From: UBA9076 sp964418835
Lineage (GTDB): Bacteria > Bacillota_I > Bacilli_A > Erysipelotrichales > Erysipelotrichaceae
Reading direction: 5' to 3'
Length of the DNA: 43,290 nt
Assembly: GCA_964418835.1 (NCBI GenBank)
Contig: CAYQNJ010000013.1
Span: forward strand, 1 to 43,290
Shown here: in pieces, positions 25,011 through 33,404 of the stretch
Numbering within the stretch: position 1 is the first letter of the stretch
How the letters are laid out: every line of letters starts with the position of its first letter
Made by a program: the position numbers and the translations under genes
The notes under the pieces: generated by a model
Databases searched by the model: none
The model's input: the letters and a program-made list of their open reading frames with translations, nothing else
What the model was told of the DNA's origin: nothing

Positions 25011-27615
25011 ATTTCTTAAATATTATTCTTTTTAATGCTTTAACACTCTCAACTATAATAACAGGACAAAGTGCTAAACCAATAGACACTCCTAAAGTAT
25101 CCATACCTAATGGAACTAGATTAAATAAACTATTAAGACCTGGAACATAAACTACTAAAAATTGTAATATTAATCCTACTATTAACGCTCCCCAAAGGTA
25201 TTTGTTGTTAAATATTGTTCTATGGAAGATACTGTGTGTACTCTTAATATTAAATGCATGGAATAATTGAGAAGAAGACAATGTTAGAAAAGCCATAGTC
25301 ATGCCAATTTCATGATTAATATTATTTCCATAAATATAAGCAATTAATGTAAGTGTACCAACCATGATACCTTGCCATACTATAGTCCAACCTAAGCCAT
25401 GAGCAAAGAAGCTTTCATCCTTAGGTCTTGGTTTTTCTTTCATAATATCCTTATCTGCTGGTTCCATACCTAAAGCAAATGCAGGAAGTGTATCCGTAAC
25501 TAAGTTAACCCATAATAAGTGAACTGGCATTAAAGGAACACCTAGTGATTTAAATCCAAGAGCATTAATTACACTAGCAGCAAATATAGTAACTACTTCA
25601 CCAATGTTACTTGATAATAGGAAATGAACATCCTTTTTAATATTGTTGTAGATTCCTCTACCTTCTTTAACTGCAGCTATAATTGTAGCAAAGTTATCAT
25701 CAGTTAAAATCATATCAGCAGCATTTTTAGTAACATCAGTACCAGTAATACCCATAGCACATCCAATATCAGCTGTCTTTAATGATGGTGAATCATTAAC
25801 ACCATCCCCTGTCATAGCAACAACCTTACCTTTTCTTTGCCACATATTTACAACTCTAACCTTATGTTCTGGAGCAACCCTTGCATAAACAGAGATATTT
25901 TCTATTTCATTTTCTAATGTAACATCATCCATCTCATTAAGTTGTTGACCAGTGATTGCTTTTTCACCTTCATTTAAAATACCTAATTGTTTTGCTATAG
26001 CCATTGCAGTAGTTATATGGTCTCCTGTAATCATAACAGTTCTAATACCACCAACCTTAGCTTCAGCTATTGCATCTTTAACTTCTAATCTAGGTGGGTC
26101 AATCATACCTATCAACCCAATAAATGTCATATCTTTTTCTATTTCTTCACTCTCAAGAAGTGTTGGAACTCTATCCCATTTACGAATAGCAACACCCAAT
26201 ACTCTTAGAGCATCACTAGCCATATCTTCATTAGCTTTTAAAGCTGCATCTGACTTATTAATACTTCTAGCTAAAATAACATCTGGTGCCCCTTTAGTAT
26301 ATGAATAAATACCATCATCACTACTATAGAAAACTGTCATCATTTTTCTAGTTGAATCAAATGCAATTTCATTTTCTCTTGTATAGTATCTTGCAAGTTC
26401 TTCTTTTGTTTCTCCCATTTTTATTGATGCTTCAACCATTGCAACTTCAGTTGGATCACCAATTGAAACAGTTTGATTTCCATCTTTTTTAACTTCCGCA
26501 TCACTACATAATGTAAAATACCTTAACATTTCTTTGATATGTTCATCACCTGAACCATTAAAATCTAATATTCCATCTTTTTCAGTGTATGTTTTAACAA
26601 CAGTCATTTTATTTTGAGTTAATGTACCAGTCTTATCTGAACAAACCACTGATGCACTACCCAAAGTTTCTACTGCTGGAAGTTTTCTAACAATTGCATT
26701 TTTCTTAGCCATCTTAGTAACACCAACTGATAATACAATTGTTACAACAGTAGCTAAACCTTCAGGAATAGAAGCTACAGCTAATGCAACTGCTGTTTTA
26801 AATGATTCTAATATTGACATACCATTGTAATATTCAAGTCCAAACACAACAATACATATTACAATACACATAATACTTATAACTTTACTAACTTGAGCTA
26901 GTTTTATTTGAAGTGGAGTAACCTCTTTACTTTCAGACATCAACATACTTGCTATCTTACCGACTTCATTGTTCATACCAACAGTAGTCACAATCATACT
27001 ACCTCTACCATAGTTACAAATAGTACTAGAAAAAGCCATATTCTTTTGATCACCCAAAGCAAGTTCATCAACTTCAATTATCGATGAAATCTTATTAACA
27101 GGTAATGATTCACCTGTTAAAGCACTTTCATCAACTTTTAAGTTATATGATTCAATAATTCTTCCATCACTAGGAATATAATCCCCAGCTTCAATACTTA
27201 CTATATCTCCTACAACTAATTCTCTTGAAGGTATAGATATTCTTTCACCATTTCTAATAACCTTTGCATTAGGTGCACTCATCTTTTTAAGTGCTTCTAA
27301 TGATTTTTCAGCACTGTTTTCTTGATAAACACCTAGTATTGCATTTAGCATAACTACTATTACAATAATTAAGCTATCAATCCACTCACCAGGTTCAGCA
27401 ATCATTGAAACTATTGCGGCTATAATAAGGATAATAATAAGTGGATCTGTAAATTGTAGTAAGAATTTCATCAATAATGATTGTTTCTTTTGTTCAACTA
27501 GTTCATTATAACCATACTTATTTCTACTTTCTTCAACTTCTTCAGGTCTTAGACCATATTGAAAATCACTATTTAATTCTTGAATAACATCTTCTTTACT
27601 CTTGTTGTAATACAT
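25009..27615 (-). CDS. P-type (type IIA) cation ATPase, Ca2+/Mn2+ exporter
   Basis: An 868-residue P-type ATPase with about ten spans. It has the actuator TGES (167-170), phosphorylation site DKTGT (327-331), membrane ion-site IPEG (283-286), hinge TGDGVNDSP, and NLVTDTLPAFALGMEP in span six. These residues match SERCA/PMR1-like Ca2+ pumps. The gene follows a yybP-ykoY manganese riboswitch. Related riboswitch-controlled pumps in lactic bacteria and streptococci have been linked to Mn2+ and Ca2+ export, so Mn2+ detoxification or Ca2+ export is most likely. I chose ATG at 27615, six bases after AGGAGG. Which ion dominates in vivo cannot be decided from sequence. Confidence 0.92.
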   Translation of the reverse strand: MYYNKSKEDVIQELNSDFQYGLRPEEVEESRNKYGYNELVEQKKQSLLMKFLLQFTDPLIIILIIAAIVSMIAEPGEWIDSLIIVIVVMLNAILGVYQENSAEKSLEALKKMSAPNAKVIRNGERISIPSRELVVGDIVSIEAGDYIPSDGRIIESYNLKVDESALTGESLPVNKISSIIEVDELALGDQKNMAFSSTICNYGRGSMIVTTVGMNNEVGKIASMLMSESKEVTPLQIKLAQVSKVISIMCIVICIVVFGLEYYNGMSILESFKTAVALAVASIPEGLATVVTIVLSVGVTKMAKKNAIVRKLPAVETLGSASVVCSDKTGTLTQNKMTVVKTYTEKDGILDFNGSGDEHIKEMLRYFTLCSDAEVKKDGNQTVSIGDPTEVAMVEASIKMGETKEELARYYTRENEIAFDSTRKMMTVFYSSDDGIYSYTKGAPDVILARSINKSDAALKANEDMASDALRVLGVAIRKWDRVPTLLESEEIEKDMTFIGLIGMIDPPRLEVKDAIAEAKVGGIRTVMITGDHITTAMAIAKQLGILNEGEKAITGQQLNEMDDVTLENEIENISVYARVAPEHKVRVVNMWQRKGKVVAMTGDGVNDSPSLKTADIGCAMGITGTDVTKNAADMILTDDNFATIIAAVKEGRGIYNNIKKDVHFLLSSNIGEVVTIFAASVINALGFKSLGVPLMPVHLLWVNLVTDTLPAFALGMEPADKDIMKEKPRPKDESFFAHGLGWTIVWQGIMVGTLTLIAYIYGNNINHEIGMTMAFLTLSSSQLFHAFNIKSTHSIFHRTIFNNKYLWGALIVGLILQFLVVYVPGLNSLFNLVPLGMDTLGVSIGLALCPVIIVESVKALKRIIFKK

Positions 27616-27646
27616 ACATTTCCTCCTATAAAAAAAGCTAGACACT

Positions 27647-27738
27647 ATAGGTCTTGCTTGTCATAGTTTGACTATTTGTATCCGGGTTATTAACCGTGTT
27701 GACGAATACAAATCACTAATAGTGAGCTACTCCCCTAT
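27647..27738 (-). promoter_or_regulatory. yybP-ykoY manganese riboswitch
   Basis: On the minus strand GGGGAGTAGC opens the element, followed by CGTCAACACGG, CCCGG and GCAAGACC, the conserved order of this aptamer family. ATAGG (27734-27738) pairs with CCTAT (27647-27651) to close it. A U-run and then AGGAGG follow before the ATPase start. The known class binds Mn2+ and turns the gene on. Confidence 0.88.
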
Positions 27739-27794
27739 TAAATATCATTTTAAATCTTTAATTAATGTCTCAAAAATAATCATCAAAATCAATA

Positions 27795-27824
27795 TTAACA
27801 ATGATTATATATTTATTATATAAT
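27795..27824 (+). promoter_or_regulatory. promoter of the acylphosphatase gene
   Basis: TTAACA (27795-27800) and TATAAT (27819-27824) are 18 bases apart and lie 18 bases before the ATG, giving a very short leader with AGGTGAT as ribosome site. Confidence 0.6.
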
Positions 27825-27842
27825 TTATTTAGGTGATAATAA

Positions 27843-28121
27843 ATGGAAACTGTAATTAGATATTTAATGATAGCCCAAGGAAGAGTCCAACATGTTGGTT
27901 TTAGAAACTTTTGTCAGCTAAAAGCAATAAGAAATAATATAACTGGTTATGCTAAAAATTTAGATAATGAAATGGTTCAAATTGAAGCACAAGGAAGTAA
28001 AAATAATCTAAAAAATTTTATTTCTGAAATAAAAAAAGGTAACCTTTTCATAAGAGTTGAAGATATATCTATAAAACAAATAACTCCTAAAAACAATGAA
28101 AATAAATTCTTAAGTTTATAA
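27843..28121 (+). CDS. acylphosphatase
   Basis: A 92-residue enzyme that splits acyl phosphates such as acetyl phosphate or 1,3-bisphosphoglycerate. The signature GRVQHVGFR holds the catalytic Arg21, and GYAKN gives the catalytic Asn39. The usual VQGVGFR glycine is His here, a small oddity in the phosphate cradle. Length is normal for the family. It is divergent from the ATPase and lies upstream of adhE, whose control region starts at its stop codon. Confidence 0.88.
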   Translation: METVIRYLMIAQGRVQHVGFRNFCQLKAIRNNITGYAKNLDNEMVQIEAQGSKNNLKNFISEIKKGNLFIRVEDISIKQITPKNNENKFLSL

Positions 28122-28135
28122 TGAAAACGCTTAAC
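28122..28135 (+). promoter_or_regulatory. weaker cre-like site upstream of adhE
   Basis: TGAAAACGCTTAAC matches the cre consensus at 12 of 14 positions and starts directly after the acylphosphatase stop codon. It is 18 bases before the better site. Confidence 0.4.
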
Positions 28136-28152
28136 AAAAAAATATAATAAAA

Positions 28153-28166
28153 TGTAAACGTTTACT
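28153..28166 (+). promoter_or_regulatory. cre (CcpA) site of adhE
   Basis: TGTAAACGTTTACT matches the cre consensus at 13 of 14 positions and contains a perfect palindrome GTAAACGTTTAC. It lies just after a TATAAT at 28143-28148, where CcpA binding would affect transcription start. Confidence 0.7.
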
Positions 28167-28227
28167 TGTGAATAATTTATCTTTTGCTATTGCAACCCTC
28201 TTTTTTGCATGGTATATTTTTTATGCG

Positions 28228-28245
28228 AAGTGAAATACTTCACAA
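28228..28245 (+). promoter_or_regulatory. Rex-like operator overlapping the adhE leader
   Basis: AAGTGAAATACTTCACAA fits the Rex pattern TTGTGAA-N4-TTCACAA except for its first two bases. Rex is the NADH/NAD+ sensor and adhE is one of its classical targets. The box runs up to the ribosome site AAGGAGG (28244-28250). Confidence 0.6.
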
Positions 28246-28255
28246 GGAGGAAAGT

Positions 28256-30883
28256 ATGGCAACAAAGAAAACAGTTGAAACAACTGAATCAACAATGGTA
28301 CCAGAAGTAAATGAAAAAGTAGAAAACGCATTAAAAGCATTAGATGAATATGCAAGTTTTGATCAAGAAAAAATAGATTATATCGTAGCAAAATGTTCAG
28401 TTGCTGCCTTAGATAAACATGGTGATTTAGCTAAGTTAGCAATCGAAGAAACTAAGAGAGGAATCTTTGAAGATAAAGCAACAAAAAACTTATTCGCATG
28501 TGAATATGTAGTAAATCACATGAGACATTTAAAAACAGTTGGTGTTGTAGAAGAAGATGAAGTTAAAGGATTAACGTTCGTGGCAGAACCAGTTGGAGTT
28601 GTTGCTGGTATTACTCCTGTAACTAACCCTACTTCAACCGCAATATTTAAATCATTAATTTGTTTAAAAACAAGAAACCCTATTATATTTGCATTCCACC
28701 CAAGTGCACAAAAATCTTCATTAGAGGCAGCTAAGGTTGTATATGAAGCAGCTCTTAAAGCTGGTGCACCAAAAAACTGTATTCAATGGATAGAACAACC
28801 AAGCATGCAAGCGACTTCATCATTAATGAACCATCCTGGTGTAGCAACAATACTAGCAACTGGTGGTAACGCGATGGTTAAAGCAGCATACTCTTGTGGT
28901 AAACCAGCATTAGGTGTTGGGGCAGGAAACGTTCCTGCATATATAGAAACAACAGCAAATATTAAACAAGCAGTAAATGATATCGTAATGTCTAAAGCAT
29001 TTGATAACGGAATGGTTTGTGCTAGTGAACAAGCAGTTATTATTGATAAAGAAATCTATGATGATGTAAAAGATAGATTTAAAGATTACAATGTTCATTA
29101 TGCAAGTGCAAAAGAAAAAACATTACTTGAACAATATATGTTTGGTGTAAAAGCATATACAAAAGATGTTGATAACGCTAAATTAAATCCTAATATAGTG
29201 GGTAAGAGTGCATTCTGGATTGCACAAGAATCTGGATTTGAAGTTCATCCTAAAACTAGTATTATCATAGCTGAATGTAAAGAAGTTGGACCAAAAGAAC
29301 CTCTAACAAGAGAAAAACTATCTCCAGTACTAGCAATGCTAAAATCTGAATCAATAGAAGATGGATTAAACAAATCAGAAGCAATGGTTATGTTTAATGG
29401 TATTGGTCACTCAGCAGCAATTCATACAGCAAATGAAAAACTAGCAAAGGAATTTGGAAAACGTATTAAAGCTTGTAGAATTATCTGGAATTCGCCTAGT
29501 ACATTTGGTGGTATTGGTAATATTTATAACTCATTTATTCCTTCATTAACTTTAGGCTGTGGTTCTTATGGACATAACTCAGTTGCTGATAATATCAGCG
29601 CAATTAACTTGTTAAATATTAAAAAGATTGGAAAAAGGAGAAATAATATGCAATGGTTTAAAATCCCATCAAAGATTTATTTCGAAAGAGATTCAATTGA
29701 ATACCTACATGATATGAGAGATGTAGAAAGAGTATTCATTGTTACTGATAGATCTATGGTAGATTTAGGTTATGTTACAAGAGTTACAGATCAACTTCAA
29801 TCAAGAAGAAATAAGGTTCAAGTACAATTATTCTGTGATGTTGAACCAGATCCATCAATACAAACAGTAAAAAGTGGATTAAGTTTAATGGAAGCATTTA
29901 AACCAGACACAATCATTGCTATTGGTGGTGGTTCTAGTATGGACGCTGCTAAAGGAATGTGGTTATTCTATGAACAACCAGATGTAAACTTTGATGATTT
30001 AAAACAAAAATTTATGGACATTAGAAAGCGTGCATTTAGATACCCTGAATTAGGTAAAAAATCTAAATTAGTATGTATCCCTACTACAAGTGGTACTGGT
30101 TCTGAAGTTACTCCATTTGCTGTTATATCAGATAAAGTAGAACATAAGAAATATCCATTAACTGACTATAGTTTAACTCCAACTGTCGCAATTGTTGACC
30201 CAGCATTAACTATGAACCTTCCAAAATCAATTACTGCAGACACTGGGATGGACGTGTTAACTCACGCTACTGAAGCTTTAGTTTCAACTCTTGCAAGTGA
30301 CTTTACAGATGGTATTGCTTCTCAAGCAATTAAAATGGTATTTGAATACCTGCCAAGAGCTGTAAACAATGGACCTAATGATCCTGAAGCTAGAGAAAAA
30401 ATGCATAATGCAAGCTGTCTAGCAGGGATGGCATTCGCAAATGCATTCCTTGGAATGAACCACTCAATGGCTCATAAAATTGGTGCAGAATTCCATGTTC
30501 CTCATGGAAGATGTAATGCAATCTTATTGCCATACACTATTAGATACAATGGTACTAAACCAGAAAAGCCTGGAATTTGGCCAAAATACAATTATTACAA
30601 TGCTGATGAAAAATATGCTCAAATAGCTAGGGAAATCGGTTTAAAAGTTAATAGTGTACAAGATGGTGTTGAAAAGTTTGCCCAAGCTTGTTATCAACTA
30701 GGCAAAGATTGTGGTATTGAAATGAACTTCAAAGGACAAGGTTTAGAAGAAAAGCCATGGTTAGAAGCAGTTGAGAAACTTGCATATCTTGCATATGAAG
30801 ATCAATGTTCTCCAGCAAACCCTAGAATTCCTATGGTTGAAGATATGAAAGAAATCATAACTAATTCATATTACGGAAAATAA
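28256..30883 (+). CDS. adhE: bifunctional acetaldehyde-CoA / alcohol dehydrogenase
   Basis: An 875-residue two-domain enzyme that reduces acetyl-CoA to acetaldehyde and then to ethanol, consuming two NADH. The N-terminal aldehyde dehydrogenase half has GVVAGITPVTNPTS and the catalytic Cys255 in NGMVCASEQ. The C-terminal iron-type alcohol dehydrogenase half has the NAD site GGGSSMDAAK and the metal-binding GMNHSMAHKIGAEFHVPHGR. The chosen ATG at 28256 follows AAGGAGG; an open frame extends upstream but has no family similarity. Control by redox (Rex-like box) and carbon (cre sites) is likely. AdhE usually forms filaments (spirosomes). Confidence 0.97.
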   Translation: MATKKTVETTESTMVPEVNEKVENALKALDEYASFDQEKIDYIVAKCSVAALDKHGDLAKLAIEETKRGIFEDKATKNLFACEYVVNHMRHLKTVGVVEEDEVKGLTFVAEPVGVVAGITPVTNPTSTAIFKSLICLKTRNPIIFAFHPSAQKSSLEAAKVVYEAALKAGAPKNCIQWIEQPSMQATSSLMNHPGVATILATGGNAMVKAAYSCGKPALGVGAGNVPAYIETTANIKQAVNDIVMSKAFDNGMVCASEQAVIIDKEIYDDVKDRFKDYNVHYASAKEKTLLEQYMFGVKAYTKDVDNAKLNPNIVGKSAFWIAQESGFEVHPKTSIIIAECKEVGPKEPLTREKLSPVLAMLKSESIEDGLNKSEAMVMFNGIGHSAAIHTANEKLAKEFGKRIKACRIIWNSPSTFGGIGNIYNSFIPSLTLGCGSYGHNSVADNISAINLLNIKKIGKRRNNMQWFKIPSKIYFERDSIEYLHDMRDVERVFIVTDRSMVDLGYVTRVTDQLQSRRNKVQVQLFCDVEPDPSIQTVKSGLSLMEAFKPDTIIAIGGGSSMDAAKGMWLFYEQPDVNFDDLKQKFMDIRKRAFRYPELGKKSKLVCIPTTSGTGSEVTPFAVISDKVEHKKYPLTDYSLTPTVAIVDPALTMNLPKSITADTGMDVLTHATEALVSTLASDFTDGIASQAIKMVFEYLPRAVNNGPNDPEAREKMHNASCLAGMAFANAFLGMNHSMAHKIGAEFHVPHGRCNAILLPYTIRYNGTKPEKPGIWPKYNYYNADEKYAQIAREIGLKVNSVQDGVEKFAQACYQLGKDCGIEMNFKGQGLEEKPWLEAVEKLAYLAYEDQCSPANPRIPMVEDMKEIITNSYYGK

Positions 30884-30892
30884 ATATTAATT

Positions 30893-30917
30893 AAGCCTTA
30901 TAATATAAGGCTTTTTT
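30893..30917 (+). terminator. terminator of adhE
   Basis: AAGCCTTAT and ATAAGGCTT form a perfect 9-bp stem with a 3-base loop, followed by six T, nine bases after the adhE stop codon. Confidence 0.9.
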
Positions 30918-30930
30918 AAACTAGATTTTA

Positions 30931-30959
30931 TTGACTATACCTTTAATAAATCTTATACT
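30931..30959 (+). promoter_or_regulatory. promoter of asnA
   Basis: TTGACT (30931-30936) and TATACT (30954-30959) are exactly 17 bases apart and lie 41 bases before the asnA start. This is the best consensus promoter in the window. Confidence 0.8.
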
Positions 30960-31000
30960 TAAAGCGTTATTCAAAATTTCAATTATAAAAGGAGACATCT

Positions 31001-31990
31001 ATGTACGTTCAAATATTAACTCAAAAGGAGATACAAAAAGCTATTAAAGTTATTAAAGTATTCTATGAAACAGAACTTACAAGTAGACTAAATCTTACAA
31101 GAGTAAGTGCACCTCTATTTGTAACACAAGAATCTGGTATGAATGATAACTTAAATGATATTGAAAGACCTGTAGGATTTGATGCTTTAGATATGCCAGA
31201 AAAAGGTACTATAGAAATAGTTCAATCTCTTGCAAAATGGAAAAGATATGCATTAAAAAAATATGGTTTTAAACCAGGTGAAGGTTTATACACAAATATG
31301 AACGCAATAAGAAGAGATGAGATACTAGATGAAGTTCATTCTATGTATGTTGATCAATGGGACTTTGAAAAAGTTATTACAAATGACCAAAGAACATTAG
31401 ACTACTTAAAATCTCAAGTAGAAATTATCTACACAATATTTAAGGATTGTGAACAAGTTCTTGCAAGAACATACCCTCACCTTCATGTAACACTTCCAAA
31501 AAAAATCACATTTATTACAACTGAAGAACTACTAAAAAAGTATCCTGATAAGACACCTAAAGAAAGAGAAAGACTTATCACAAAAGATAAACATGCAGTA
31601 TTCCTAATAAATATAGGAAATAAACTATCAGATGGTACTATACATGACGGTAGAGCCGCAGACTATGATGATTGGTCTTTAAATGGTGACTTATTATTCT
31701 ATAATGAGGTATTAGATGATTCTATAGAATTATCTAGTATGGGAATAAGAGTAAACAAAGAAAAACTATTAGAACAATTAGAAGAAAGAAATCAAATGTA
31801 TAAAACAAAATTGCAATTTCATCAAATGCTTCTAAATGATGAATTGCCTCTAACATTTGGTGGTGGTATTGGTCAAAGTAGAATGTGCCAATTCTTATTA
31901 AGAACATATCATATTGGAGAAGTACAATGTTCATTATGGCCTGATAGAATCCTTAAAGACATGGATGAGAAAAATATTAAATTATTATAA
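31001..31990 (+). CDS. asnA: aspartate-ammonia ligase (asparagine synthetase A)
   Basis: A 329-residue class II synthetase-like enzyme that makes asparagine from aspartate, ATP and ammonia. Visible blocks include ESGMNDNLNDIERPVGFD, EIVQSLAKWKRYAL, YVDQWDWEK-like YVDQWDFEK, and the C-terminal FGGGIGQSRMCQFLLRTYHIGEVQCSLWP. Length matches the family (about 330). AAAGGAGA precedes the ATG. It is a single gene with its own promoter and a shared terminator. Use of AsnA, not AsnB, means ammonia is the nitrogen donor. Confidence 0.96.
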   Translation: MYVQILTQKEIQKAIKVIKVFYETELTSRLNLTRVSAPLFVTQESGMNDNLNDIERPVGFDALDMPEKGTIEIVQSLAKWKRYALKKYGFKPGEGLYTNMNAIRRDEILDEVHSMYVDQWDFEKVITNDQRTLDYLKSQVEIIYTIFKDCEQVLARTYPHLHVTLPKKITFITTEELLKKYPDKTPKERERLITKDKHAVFLINIGNKLSDGTIHDGRAADYDDWSLNGDLLFYNEVLDDSIELSSMGIRVNKEKLLEQLEERNQMYKTKLQFHQMLLNDELPLTFGGGIGQSRMCQFLLRTYHIGEVQCSLWPDRILKDMDEKNIKLL

Positions 31991-32017
31991 AAAATAACAT
32001 CAATCGATGTTATTTTT
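31990..32017. terminator. bidirectional terminator covering the asnA and dedA ends
   Basis: A 12-bp stem (AAAAATAACATC / GATGTTATTTTT) with a 4-base loop. The asnA stop touches its left edge and the dedA stop codon (32000-32002) and last codons lie inside it, so it terminates both transcripts. Confidence 0.85.
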
Positions 32018-32620
32018 ACTTTCTTTCATTCTCTTTAGCCATAGATATAAAAAATATAAACCAATAATAGTAAATATTATTAACGCAACCATTTTATATT
32101 GGTCAAATATTTCTAAAATAATATGTCTTCTTTCACCTAAATAAGCTCCTGCCACAACAAGTATAGTATTCCAAATAGTAGAGCCTAGAGTAGTAAACAA
32201 TAAGAATTCTCCCCATTTCATTTTAACCATACCTGCAGGTATTGATACTATGCTTCTAATTATAGGTACACATCTTCCAAAGAAAACCCCTGCTTTTCCC
32301 CATTTATTAAACCAAGTTACAGCCTTAGTTAAATCATCATGTTTAAAACCTAGTCTTTTACCCCATTTACCATCTATAAATGCATATATCTTATCTTCAC
32401 TAAAATAAAGACCTGCATAAAACAATACAAAAGCACCCAATAAAGAACCTATTGTTGAAGATATTATAACTCCTGGTATATTCATATTTTTATGAGTAGT
32501 AGTTAGAAAACCACCTAATGTTAATATTACTTCTGATGGTATTGGAGGGAATATATTTTCAACTGCGATTAAAAATGCTATTCCAAAGTAACCAAATGTT
32601 TCTATAAGATAATCTATCAT
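32000..32620 (-). CDS. DedA-family membrane protein
   Basis: A 206-residue DedA (SNARE-associated/VTT) protein with about five hydrophobic segments. Marks are ENIFPPIPSEVILTLGG (about 21-37), the re-entrant loop with GRCVPIIRSIVSIPAGM, and GSTIWNTILVVAGAYLG. DedA proteins recycle lipid carriers such as undecaprenyl phosphate or phosphatidylethanolamine across the membrane and affect proton balance. An AAGGTAG motif precedes the ATG. It appears to be a single gene. The lipid moved by this member is not known. Confidence 0.9.
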   Translation of the reverse strand: MIDYLIETFGYFGIAFLIAVENIFPPIPSEVILTLGGFLTTTHKNMNIPGVIISSTIGSLLGAFVLFYAGLYFSEDKIYAFIDGKWGKRLGFKHDDLTKAVTWFNKWGKAGVFFGRCVPIIRSIVSIPAGMVKMKWGEFLLFTTLGSTIWNTILVVAGAYLGERRHIILEIFDQYKMVALIIFTIIGLYFLYLWLKRMKESKNNID

Positions 32621-32671
32621 GCAATTCTACCTTAAATTCAACCTACATTAAACTATAAATAAAAAAATAAA

Positions 32672-33403
32672 TCAAAGGTTATTAAACATATACATTGCAA
32701 TAGAACCTGCAATTGATACATTCAATGATTCAAACTCTTTCATTTCTATTTTAACTTTCTCATCACTAATATCTTGTATTTCTTTTCTAATTCCATTACC
32801 TTCATTACCTAAAATAAAAGCCATTTTATTAGAAGGTTTTAAATCCTTTAAATATATAGAATTATCTAATGTTAAAGAAACGACCTTATACCCTTCATTC
32901 TTTAATATTTTAATACTATCTATTAAATCTTTTTTAATAATATTCATATAAAATAAAGCACCTTGTGTAGCCCTTATTGTTTTTTCATTATAAATATCAA
33001 CACAGTTCTCACTTAATATTATTTGATTATATCCAAATGATAAAGCACTTCTTATAAGCGTTCCCATATTACCTGGATCTTGTATTTGATCTAGGACAAG
33101 TATTCTATCTTCTAATTTAAACGACTCTTCAATCTTTTTACATACTCCAATATATCTAACCTTAGATACATTACTACTTATCTTATCTATTACATTCCTA
33201 CTTACAATAACTGTATTATCAAACTTATAAATATCACTACTATCTTCACTAATAATAATTGTTTGTACAATATTTTGTTTTAAGGCTTCAAATATAAGAT
33301 GTTCTTCTTCAATTAAGAAAAGACCAGTTTCATCTCTATACTTCTTTTGATGAAGCTTTATCCAATTCTTAACTCTTTCATTTTGCAAGGATTCTATTTT
33401 CAT
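32672..33403 (-). CDS. SpoU/TrmH-family RNA 2'-O-methyltransferase
   Basis: A 243-residue SPOUT enzyme. The N-terminal substrate-binding part (SLQNERVKNWIKLHQKKYRDETGLFLIEEEHLI, typical of RNA-binding L30e-like units) is followed by the knotted catalytic domain: LVLDQIQDPGNMGTLIRSA (motif 1 with Asn and Arg), FILGNEGNGI (motif 2) and ESLNVSIAGSIAMY (motif 3). It transfers a methyl group from S-adenosylmethionine to a ribose in rRNA or tRNA, most likely 23S rRNA as in RlmB-type proteins. The start lies one base after the GNAT stop codon, so it is the end of the MBOAT-SGNH-GNAT transcript. Confidence 0.88.
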   Translation of the reverse strand: MKIESLQNERVKNWIKLHQKKYRDETGLFLIEEEHLIFEALKQNIVQTIIISEDSSDIYKFDNTVIVSRNVIDKISSNVSKVRYIGVCKKIEESFKLEDRILVLDQIQDPGNMGTLIRSALSFGYNQIILSENCVDIYNEKTIRATQGALFYMNIIKKDLIDSIKILKNEGYKVVSLTLDNSIYLKDLKPSNKMAFILGNEGNGIRKEIQDISDEKVKIEMKEFESLNVSIAGSIAMYMFNNL

Positions 33404-33404
33404 A

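Noticed and set aside
28166..28183. Second Rex-like site TTGTGAATAATTTATCTT
   Set aside because: The left half-site is perfect but the right half matches only 3 of 7 positions, so it is not called.
28184..28255. Upstream extension of the adhE frame (24 more codons)
   Set aside because: It has no family similarity and contains the Rex-like box and the ribosome site; ATG at 28256 is far better supported.
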